Source: an uncultured Bacillota bacterium
GTDB lineage: Bacteria; Bacillota; Clostridia; Peptostreptococcales; Anaerovoracaceae
Assembly: GCA_946408315.1 (NCBI GenBank)
Contig: CAMJRV010000037.1
Span: 1-11,642, forward strand
Direction: 5' to 3'
DNA: 11,642 bases
Below are positions 5,946-11,642 of the stretch, in pieces (position 1 is the stretch's first letter; each line of letters starts with the position of its first letter). Under the pieces are notes generated by a model that did not search any database, was not told the DNA's origin, and saw nothing but the letters and a program-made list of their open reading frames with translations. The position numbers were made by a program, and so were the translations under genes.

Positions 5946-6977
5946 ATGAGAAAAAGGGTTTGCCTGATTCATACGGGCGGAACGATCGGCATGGCCGGAA
6001 CCGAGCATGGATATGCGCCGAAAAAGGGCTTTATGCAGTCTATTCTTTCGGGAATCCCCGAACTGAATTCGGAGGAAATCCCGGGGTTTGACCTCATCGA
6101 ATACGATCCTCTGCTGGATTCCTCAAACATATCCGTTGCGGAATGGGTCAAGATCGCCCAGGATATCAAGGACCGTTACGATCAATATGACGGTTTTGTG
6201 ATCCTGCATGGCACGGACACCATGGCGTATACGGCTTCCGCCCTTTCCTTCATGCTGGAAGGGCTTGCAAAGCCTGTGATCCTGACAGGATCCCAGATTC
6301 CGTTGTGTGAAATCAGAAACGACGCACGTGACAACCTGATCACGTCTTTGATAATTGCGGGGAATTGCCGTGTCCCCGAAGTTTGTTTATTTTTCGGCAA
6401 CGAGCTCTATCGGGGCAACCGCGTGACGAAGGTGAGCTCCGACGAGCTGATTGCCTTTGATTCTCCCAATTATCCGGCGCTGGGAGAAGCGGGCGTGCGG
6501 ATTGTCATCCGCGATACCGCTGTCCGAAAAGCGGGGGAAACGCTGAAGCTTTCAAAATTTGAGCCGAAGCAGATCGCCGTGCTGAAGATTTTTCCCGGCA
6601 TTCAGTTTGAAATTTTTGAAAACATTCTGACGGAAAATTTGAAAGGGATCGTTTTTGAAGCCTTCGGAACGGGTAATATTCCGGAGAGCGGGGATGCGCT
6701 CCACCGGGTGCTGGAAAAGGCGGAGAAGAACGGCACTGTGATCGTCGTATGCACTCAGTGCCTGCGGGGGTCTGCCATGATCGGCACATATGCGGCCAGC
6801 CTCAGCTTTGCCAGGGCCGGCGCGGTCAGCGGATACGATATGACGGTGGAGGCTGCCGTTACGAAGCTGTATTATCTGCTGAGCATGAATTACGATCTTG
6901 AAACGGTAAAGAAACTGATGGGAAACGATTTAAGGGGAGAGATGTCGCCGCCCCAATCCGGCGAGGGAACGGCATAG
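5946..6977 (+). CDS. ansA: Type I (cytoplasmic) L-asparaginase
   Basis: This enzyme hydrolyses L-asparagine to L-aspartate and ammonia. The 343-residue protein matches E. coli AnsA in length and along its whole course. The first active-site motif is HTGGTIGM (residues 9-16, nucleophile T13). The second is ILHGTDTMAYTASALSFML (86-104, T90 and D91). The catalytic lysine is K162 in 'YRGNRVTKVSS'. VILTGSQIPL (111-120) and the closing 'LETVKKLMGNDLRGEMSP' are also AnsA-like. No signal peptide is present, in agreement with the cytoplasmic type I form. The frame is open upstream, with ATG codons at 5859 and 5925, but ATG 5946 has AAGAGG about 6 bases before it and begins at the family N-terminus, so I use it. 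It is followed 14 bases later by an aspartate racemase, giving a likely asparagine-to-aspartate unit. Confidence 0.95.
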   Translation: MRKRVCLIHTGGTIGMAGTEHGYAPKKGFMQSILSGIPELNSEEIPGFDLIEYDPLLDSSNISVAEWVKIAQDIKDRYDQYDGFVILHGTDTMAYTASALSFMLEGLAKPVILTGSQIPLCEIRNDARDNLITSLIIAGNCRVPEVCLFFGNELYRGNRVTKVSSDELIAFDSPNYPALGEAGVRIVIRDTAVRKAGETLKLSKFEPKQIAVLKIFPGIQFEIFENILTENLKGIVFEAFGTGNIPESGDALHRVLEKAEKNGTVIVVCTQCLRGSAMIGTYAASLSFARAGAVSGYDMTVEAAVTKLYYLLSMNYDLETVKKLMGNDLRGEMSPPQSGEGTA

Positions 6978-6991
6978 CCAGGAGGGAAGAT

Positions 6992-7684
6992 ATGAAAACA
7001 ATCGGAATGATCGGAGGCATGAGCTGGGAAAGCTCTGTTACATATTATCAGACCGTCAACCGGGCGGTAAAAGAGCGGTTGGGCGGCTTTCATTCCGCCA
7101 AATGCCTGCTTTACAGCGTGGACTTTCATGAGATCGAAGCGTGCCAGGCTCGCGGCGATTGGGAACGAAGCGCCGACATCCTGTCGGAGGCGGCTCTCTC
7201 CCTGGAGCGAGGAGGCGCGGATTTTATCATTATCTGCACCAATACCATGCACAAGGTCTTTGATCGGATTCAGGAGAGAGTATCGATACCGATCCTGCAT
7301 ATTGCAGAAGTGACTGCCGACGAGCTCGCGGAAAACGGGATCGATACGGTGGGACTGCTCGGGACGAAATATACGATGGAGCAGGATTTTTACAAAGAAA
7401 AACTGATTGAGAGAGGCATCAAGGTGATCGTCCCCGGCGAGGCGGACCGGGAACGGGTCAATGAGACGATTTACCGGGAACTGTGCCTGGGCATTGTTTC
7501 CGACGATTCCAGAAAAGAGTTTTTAAGGATCATCGACGGGCTGACGGAAGACGGAGCTCAGGGGGTGATTCTCGGCTGCACGGAAATCGGACTTCTTGTG
7601 AACCAAAGGGATACCGGGGCGAAGCTCTTCGATACGGCTGAGATCCACGGGAAACGGGCGGTTCTTTATTCTATCGGCAAATAA
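6992..7684 (+). CDS. Aspartate/glutamate racemase family protein, probable aspartate racemase
   Basis: The 230-residue protein is a PLP-independent amino acid racemase that interconverts L- and D-aspartate (or a related amino acid) with two cysteines as acid and base. Both are present in the expected contexts: C82 in 'ICTNTMHK' and C196 in 'LGCTEIGLL', near the positions known for the archaeal aspartate racemase and E. coli YgeA. The N-terminus 'KTIGMIGGMSWESSVTYYQ' (2-20) is the characteristic substrate-binding start. ATG 6992 follows AGGAGGG at a good distance. It lies 14 bases after ansA, which supplies L-aspartate, so aspartate is the likely substrate; YgeA-type members are broader in specificity, and this one resembles YgeA in its CTNTMHK motif. 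D-aspartate could go to peptidoglycan cross-bridges, or the enzyme could serve D-amino acid catabolism. Confidence 0.9.
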   Translation: MKTIGMIGGMSWESSVTYYQTVNRAVKERLGGFHSAKCLLYSVDFHEIEACQARGDWERSADILSEAALSLERGGADFIIICTNTMHKVFDRIQERVSIPILHIAEVTADELAENGIDTVGLLGTKYTMEQDFYKEKLIERGIKVIVPGEADRERVNETIYRELCLGIVSDDSRKEFLRIIDGLTEDGAQGVILGCTEIGLLVNQRDTGAKLFDTAEIHGKRAVLYSIGK

Positions 7685-7708
7685 TTAAAGATTTTGGAGG
7701 ATTGAAAA

Positions 7709-8029
7709 ATGGATTGGAAATTTGTTTTAGCACTGGTTTTCGCACTGCTTGTGGCAGTTTTCGCGCTGCAGAATGCCAGCCCTGTAGACATCAGCTTCCT
7801 GACGATGGATTTCTCCATCTCACAAGCGCTGGTCATATTGATTTCGGCGGTGTTCGGCGCCTTGTGCGCCCTGCTGCTCGGCCTGGTTCGCTGGATCAAA
7901 AATCAGGCGAAAATCAAGAGCTCGGCAAAGACGATCAGTTCTCTGGAGCAGGAAAACAAACAGCTGAAGATGAAGCTGGAAGAATATACGGCACCGAAAG
8001 AGCCCGTAGACGGCGGCCAGATCTCATAA
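7709..8029 (+). CDS. LapA family (DUF1049) small membrane protein
   Basis: The 106-residue protein has two membrane segments, about residues 4-22 and 40-62, then a charged, heptad-like helix (about 68-93, 'TISSLEQENKQLKMKLEEY') expected to be a cytoplasmic coiled coil. The stretch 'FALQNASPVDISFL' with 'SQALVILISAVFGALCALL' is the lipopolysaccharide-assembly-protein-A domain signature. In Gram-negative bacteria LapA works with LapB in controlling LPS synthesis; in Bacillota the role of this domain is not established, so the name should not be taken as a function. ATG 7709 follows TTTGGAGG. It begins 24 bases after the racemase gene and 25 bases before the next gene, and is probably co-transcribed with both. 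Confidence 0.85.
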   Translation: MDWKFVLALVFALLVAVFALQNASPVDISFLTMDFSISQALVILISAVFGALCALLLGLVRWIKNQAKIKSSAKTISSLEQENKQLKMKLEEYTAPKEPVDGGQIS

Positions 8030-8054
8030 TAAGCGAATTGACTGGGGGAAAATC

Positions 8055-8828
8055 ATGAAGTTGGGCACCAAGCGAGAAAAGAAACTCTTCAGTCGTACCG
8101 GCAAGGGGAAGAAATCTTCTGCTGCAGTTAAAAAGGAAAAGAAACCGTCCTTTTTATTCAGCAGAAAGATGAAACTACTGGCCCTTTTTGTCGTACTGGC
8201 ACTGGCAGCGGCGGTTTTGACCGGTTTTGTAGACGTCAGGGAAGTCATCGGAGAAAAATTCCATGAGGGGAAAGAGACCGCGGACGTTTCCGGGGAAGAG
8301 ATCAAGGCAGAGAAAGCGGATGCTTCCGACCTGGGAGAGCTGGAAAACCACAAGGCTTCCGACTTCATCCGGGTTCTGCGGGGCGACAAATACCTGATCC
8401 GCTACCGGACCACCACGGTCTATAAGGGAGAATCCTTTGAGGCGGAGACCACCTACGCCGTGTCGGGGAACAACACCGCCATGGTTTCAGGCGACCGTGC
8501 CACGATCGTCAGGGAGGGCAGAGTACATATGCTGAATCATGCGGACCGAAGTATGCTGAGCTGGAATGCGACAGGGGACGAAGGATTGAAGCGGCTCAAT
8601 ACAGAGGGCCTGGCTTATCTGGACAGCCGCAGGGAGAATGGACTCGCTTGTGAGGAATATACGACGGAAACGACTTATTTCCGGTTTTATTTCAAGGAAG
8701 ACCAACTGGTGAGGTTGGTCACGAGGATCAACGGGCTGGATACGGTCATGGACATGATCGAGGTGAGCAAGGAAGTCCCCGAGAGCCTGTTTGCAGTTCC
8801 GCCGGATTACCGGAATATGGAGCTGTAA
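8055..8828 (+). CDS. Membrane-anchored protein of unknown function, LolA-like outer domain possible
   Basis: The 257-residue protein has a very basic N-terminus (residues 1-40, many lysines), one membrane segment or uncleaved signal anchor at about 41-58 ('LLALFVVLALAAAVLTGF'), an acidic linker (about 65-100) and an outer domain of about 155 residues rich in alternating polar/hydrophobic strands. The end, 'TVMDMIEVSKEVPESLFAVP' then 'PDYRNMEL', resembles the close of LolA/DUF4412-type half-barrel proteins, which bind lipids or hydrophobic ligands; this is an inference from pattern, not a recognised match. ATG 8055 follows GGGGGAAA. An in-frame ATG at 8169 would drop the basic tail but keep the anchor, and has a weaker site. 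It is the last gene of the ansA operon, followed by a strong terminator. The shared membrane location with the LapA-like protein hints at an envelope role. Confidence 0.7.
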   Translation: MKLGTKREKKLFSRTGKGKKSSAAVKKEKKPSFLFSRKMKLLALFVVLALAAAVLTGFVDVREVIGEKFHEGKETADVSGEEIKAEKADASDLGELENHKASDFIRVLRGDKYLIRYRTTTVYKGESFEAETTYAVSGNNTAMVSGDRATIVREGRVHMLNHADRSMLSWNATGDEGLKRLNTEGLAYLDSRRENGLACEEYTTETTYFRFYFKEDQLVRLVTRINGLDTVMDMIEVSKEVPESLFAVPPDYRNMEL

Positions 8829-8859
8829 AGCCCTTACAGAATGTAAAATATCAATATAA

Positions 8860-8897
8860 AAAAGAGCCGTAGGATGGAAGCATTCTACGGCTCTTTT
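8860..8897. terminator. Two-way intrinsic terminator between the ansA operon and the CoADR fusion gene
   Basis: AAAAGAGCCGTAG (8860-8872) pairs perfectly with CTACGGCTCTTTT (8885-8897), 13 pairs; the 12-base loop can close further with GAT/ATT. The plus strand has TTTT at the stem end. On the minus strand the stem is followed by a longer T-run (complement of 8858-8863), so it should work well for the minus-strand gene whose stop codon is at 8909. Confidence 0.92.
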
Positions 8898-8908
8898 GCG
8901 ATACCTCT

Positions 8909-11497
8909 TTAGATAAACAGATTTACGTTGGATTCTTCCGCGTCGCCCAGATAAGCGGCGACTCCGGCGTATTCGATCCCGTCGATCAATTCTTCTCTGG
9001 TGATTCCCATAACGTCCATGGACATGGTGCAGGCGACGAGTCTGACTCCGTTGAACATGGCTTGCTTCATCAGGGCTTCCAGGGAATCCACATTCTTATC
9101 CTTCATGACCTTTTTCATCATGGCAGTGCCCATACCGCCCATGTTCATGTTGGACAGGGTGAGCTTGGAAGTTCCTCTGGGCATCATGGCGCCGAACATA
9201 GCGTCCATAAACGGCTTTTTAACCGGCTGCTTCTCGCTCTTTCTGAGGGCGTTCAGTCCCCAGAAGGTGAAGAACATCGTCACCGGCCTGCCCATAGCGG
9301 CAGCCCCGTTGGCAATGATGAAGGAGGCGAGCACCTTATCCAGATCTCCGCTGAACACGATGAGTGTCTTGCCCTGAGGCGCCGGAGCGTGGGCTCCCGG
9401 TATCACAGGAGCTGCTGTATCCCCTTCCGAGACACGGCCTGCTCCAAGGCCTTTCTGAATGTATACGGTGATTTCTTTGCCGGATTTCTCCGTCTTCAGC
9501 AGGGTGTTTCCCATCCGCTTGCACCAGGCTTCGATATCCCTTGCAAAGCCCATGTCCGTAGCGGATACCTGCAAGATTTCTCCGTCATGCATCTCCTTGA
9601 TCGTTTGAAACACTCTCATGATCGGTCCCGGACACTGGAGACCGCTGCAGTCCAGGGTTTCTCTCGCAACGATTTTATCCAGGTCGATGGCCTGAACGCC
9701 GGTTCCGTTGCTTTGATCCTTGATTTGGCTGTCAGCCGCTGTGCTCTGATTCATGGAATTGCCTCCTCCTGTATTTGGCGCGGCTTGATCTGCCGCCATA
9801 TATCGGTCATGGTAGAGAGATTTATAGAAGCTGGTTCCGCCGGGAAGTACGCGGACCTTTTCAAAGCCGTTGTTCGCAAGGATTCTGGCGGCGTTGTAGG
9901 AGCGGACTCCGATGGCGCAGTAGGGGATAATCAGCTTGCTTTTGTCCAGCTCGTCTATTCGATTTCTCAGTTGGCCGAGGGGAATGTGGTAGGAATTGGG
10001 GATGTGGAACGCCACTCTCTCCATCTCTTCCGTTACGTCGAGGATGATATAGTCGTCCCGGTTCGACTGTTCCAGCTCCGCGAGCTCTTTCCAGTCGATA
10101 AAGGATGCGACGCCTTCCAGTATGTTGCCGGCAACGAAGCCGAGCATGTTAACCGGATCTTTAGCCGAGGAATAAGGGGGCGCATACGCAAGCTCCAGTT
10201 CGGCAAGGTCGTATATTGTGCCTCCCAGCCGCATGGTGGTGGCGATGGTGTCGATCCTCTTGTCGGCGCCTTCCTGGCCGACGATCTGGGCTCCGAAAAT
10301 TTTTCCGTCTCTGCCGAAGAGAAGCTTCAGCGTGAGAGGAGTTGCTCCGGGATAGTAGCCTGCGTGGGATTTCTGATTGATCAGGGCGACAAAATAGTCC
10401 TGGTTCAATTTTCTATCCTGAGCCTTCAGCGTCTTTTCGTTGAGGCCGGTGGCTGCGACGGACAGGTCGAAGACCTGGGCGATAGAGGTTCCCTGGGTCC
10501 CGTTGTACTTTTCAAGATTGCCGCCCAGGCTTCCGGCTTCCCGCGCGATATTGTTGGCGCAGATACGGCCTTGCTTGTTTGCCGGTCCGGCGAGGGGGAT
10601 CATGGCTTTGTTCTTGAAGACGAACTCCTCTACTTCTATGACGTCGCCGACGGCATAGACGCTGGGATCGGACGTTCTGAGATATTCGTCCACCACGATT
10701 CCGCCTTTGGCATTCAGTTCCAGGCCGCTGTCCTTTGCCAATTGGCTGTTGGGCCTGACTCCGATGGAGAGGATCACGAGATCCGCCTCTACGATCGTTC
10801 CATCCTGGAGCGTGATGGCCGTTCCGTCGCCTTTCTGCTCAAACTGCTTTACGCCGTTTCCCAGTTCGAGGCGCACATGATTCATTCTCATATTTTCATG
10901 AACGAGCTGGGCCATTTCAAAATCGATGGGAGCCATGACCTGGTCCAGCATTTCCACAACGGTGACTTCACAGCCGACGGCATGGAGGTTTTCCGCCATC
11001 TCCAGGCCGATGAAGCCTCCGCCGATGACTGCGGCTCTCCTCGGCTTCTTCTCTGCGACAAACCGTTTGATTCGATCCGTGTCGGGAACGGTCCAGAGGG
11101 TGAAGATTCCGGGGCCGTCAATGCCGGGGATCGGCGGTTTCAGAGGAGATGAGCCGGTGGAGATCACCAGAACGTCATAGCTTTCCTCATATTCTTCTCC
11201 GGTCTTGACTTTCTTGACCCGGACTGTTTTTTTATTACGGTCGATGGCTACGACCTCGTTGTTTACGCGTACGTCGATATCGAACTTCGCCTTCATGGCC
11301 TCCGGAGTCTGAAGCAGCAAGGCGTCCCGCTCCTTGATGACGTTGCCGATATGGTAAGGGAGACCGCAGTTGGCATAGGAAATGTACTCGCCGCGCTCAA
11401 ACATGATGATTTCCATCGATTCGTCCAGCCGCCTGAGCCTGGCTGCAGCAGTGGCGCCGCCTGCTACGCCGCCGATAATCAATACCTTTTTACTCAT
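8909..11497 (-). CDS. CoA-disulfide reductase / rhodanese / TusA / DsrE fusion protein (persulfide-handling FAD oxidoreductase)
   Basis: This 862-residue protein joins four sulfur-related modules. Residues 1-450 are a pyridine nucleotide-disulfide oxidoreductase of the CoA-disulfide reductase type: FAD motif 'VLIIGGVAGGATAAARLRR' (5-23), single active cysteine C44 in YANCGLPY, NAD(P)H motif 'AAVIGGGFIGLEMAENL' (155-171), second FAD motif 'VYAVGDVIEV' (280-289), and conserved 'AYAPPYSSAKDPVNMLGFVA' (437-456). Residues 465-565 are a rhodanese with C527 in 'YCAIGVRSYNAA'. After a Gly/Asn-rich linker (570-605) comes TusA (about 612-682) with 'DCSGLQCPGPIMR' and C622. Residues 709-862 are a DsrE/F-like domain with C823 in 'ACTMSMDVMGI'. 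CoADR-Rhd fusions are known to reduce CoA disulfides, CoA persulfides or polysulfides with NAD(P)H; the added domains would relay sulfane sulfur. The start ATG 11497 has AAAGGAG (11513-11507) upstream. A stronger site lies inside the linker. No neighbour is clearly sulfur-related. Confidence 0.93.
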   Translation of the reverse strand: MSKKVLIIGGVAGGATAAARLRRLDESMEIIMFERGEYISYANCGLPYHIGNVIKERDALLLQTPEAMKAKFDIDVRVNNEVVAIDRNKKTVRVKKVKTGEEYEESYDVLVISTGSSPLKPPIPGIDGPGIFTLWTVPDTDRIKRFVAEKKPRRAAVIGGGFIGLEMAENLHAVGCEVTVVEMLDQVMAPIDFEMAQLVHENMRMNHVRLELGNGVKQFEQKGDGTAITLQDGTIVEADLVILSIGVRPNSQLAKDSGLELNAKGGIVVDEYLRTSDPSVYAVGDVIEVEEFVFKNKAMIPLAGPANKQGRICANNIAREAGSLGGNLEKYNGTQGTSIAQVFDLSVAATGLNEKTLKAQDRKLNQDYFVALINQKSHAGYYPGATPLTLKLLFGRDGKIFGAQIVGQEGADKRIDTIATTMRLGGTIYDLAELELAYAPPYSSAKDPVNMLGFVAGNILEGVASFIDWKELAELEQSNRDDYIILDVTEEMERVAFHIPNSYHIPLGQLRNRIDELDKSKLIIPYCAIGVRSYNAARILANNGFEKVRVLPGGTSFYKSLYHDRYMAADQAAPNTGGGNSMNQSTAADSQIKDQSNGTGVQAIDLDKIVARETLDCSGLQCPGPIMRVFQTIKEMHDGEILQVSATDMGFARDIEAWCKRMGNTLLKTEKSGKEITVYIQKGLGAGRVSEGDTAAPVIPGAHAPAPQGKTLIVFSGDLDKVLASFIIANGAAAMGRPVTMFFTFWGLNALRKSEKQPVKKPFMDAMFGAMMPRGTSKLTLSNMNMGGMGTAMMKKVMKDKNVDSLEALMKQAMFNGVRLVACTMSMDVMGITREELIDGIEYAGVAAYLGDAEESNVNLFI
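9752..9770 (-). promoter_or_regulatory. Internal ribosome binding site and ATG in the rhodanese-TusA linker
   Basis: On the minus strand AGGAGGAGG (9770-9762) is followed after 7 bases (CAATTCC) by an in-frame ATG (9754-9752), codon 582 of the fusion. The bases encode the 'TGGGNSM' part of the linker. The match to the ribosome anti-Shine-Dalgarno sequence is better than that of the annotated start of the whole gene. Translation here would give a separate 281-residue TusA-DsrE protein, ending at 8909. Whether it is used cannot be seen from sequence. Confidence 0.5.
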
Positions 11498-11575
11498 ATT
11501 TTTATTCTCCTTTATTTGTTTCGAAATCGGTTATGATTCGCGGCAGATAGCGCCATGCAATGGTATTTTTGAAAG
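11498..11575 (-). other. Upstream region of the CoADR fusion gene
   Basis: It contains the ribosome binding site AAAGGAG (11513-11507) and a near-palindrome CGAAATC (11522-11528) / GATTCG (11535-11540) with one bulge, which could be an operator. No convincing -10/-35 pair is visible on the minus strand; TTGCAT near 11560-11555 with TCATAA-like bases about 18 downstream is a poor candidate. No ORF here looks like a gene. Confidence 0.35.
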
Positions 11576-11642
11576 GGAGACCTGAACCCTTGTACCGAGC
11601 TTATGCGGAGCTTCCGCGCAGCATACAAGCGAGGGAGGCTCC
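11576..11642. other. Folded stem-loop element running to the window edge
   Basis: The last 67 bases form a long imperfect hairpin. GGAG (11576-11579) pairs with CTCC (11639-11642); CCT (11581-11583) pairs with AGG (11636-11638) leaving one bulged A; CCCTTGT (11587-11593) pairs with GCGAGGG (11629-11635) with two G-U pairs, leaving a GAA bulge. Near the tip TATGC (11602-11606) can pair with GCATA (11621-11625), with GGA/TCC inside, or GCGGA with TCCGC. There is no clear T-tract on the minus-strand side and the plus-strand side is cut off. It may be a structured RNA, a terminator of a gene to the right, or a palindromic repeat. Confidence 0.45.

Noticed and set aside
8834..8846. Short inverted repeat TTACA-GAA-TGTAA after the last gene of the ansA operon
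   Set aside because: Five pairs with a three-base loop in an AT-rich spacer, next to a much stronger terminator; expected by chance.
9062..11152. Plus-strand open frame of 696 codons opposite the CoADR fusion gene
   Set aside because: It lies entirely antisense to a gene with four recognisable domains, shows no family motif, and is rich in His, Gly and Ser as expected from reading a real gene backwards.

Overview
The window reads as a stretch of chromosome from an anaerobic or facultatively anaerobic Bacillota, most likely a Clostridia-type organism with moderate G+C (estimated by eye, not counted). The basis is the strong AGGAGG-type ribosome binding sites before nearly every gene, AT-rich sigma-A-like promoters, tightly packed short operons, and the protein set: a CoA-disulfide-reductase/rhodanese/TusA/DsrE fusion, type I asparaginase next to an aspartate racemase, and a type-2 malate/lactate dehydrogenase. 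Family assignments are by motif recognition; no database search was run. I see no rRNA, tRNA, CRISPR array, insertion sequence or phage gene.

Layout. 1-194: the 3' end of an M23 (LytM-type) cell-wall peptidase gene. 195-320: a gene-free gap holding an 82-base compound palindrome. 321-1427 (-): a malate/lactate/ureidoglycolate dehydrogenase-type oxidoreductase, divergent from an FLVCR-like MFS transporter at 1587-2846 (+); both promoters lie in the shared gap. 2944-3480, 3622-4176 and 4217-5050 (+): a VOC (glyoxalase-fold) protein, an FMN nitroreductase and endonuclease IV (nfo). 5066-5767 (-): an AlkD-like DNA alkylation repair protein, convergent with nfo and sharing a two-way terminator. 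5946-8828 (+): a likely operon of type I asparaginase (ansA), aspartate racemase, a LapA-domain membrane protein and a single-pass membrane-anchored protein of unknown function, ending in a strong two-way terminator. 8909-11497 (-): the 862-residue sulfur-handling fusion. 11498-11642: its upstream region, with a folded element that runs to the window edge.

Functional links. AlkD-type glycosylases release alkylated bases and leave abasic sites, which endonuclease IV incises, so the convergent pair covers successive steps of base excision repair. Asparaginase makes L-aspartate, which the racemase downstream could convert to D-aspartate (a peptidoglycan precursor in some Gram-positives) or use catabolically. 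The large fusion joins a persulfide/disulfide reductase to three sulfur-carrier or sulfur-transfer domains in one chain.

Most of the window is ordinary core or accessory metabolism. The most notable observation is an excellent Shine-Dalgarno sequence and ATG inside the linker of the fusion, placed to allow separate production of the TusA-DsrE half. Secondary points are the structured ansA leader, the folded elements at 218-299 and 11576-11642, and a tandem duplication at the stop codon of the VOC gene. I found no convincing evidence of a wholly new system.
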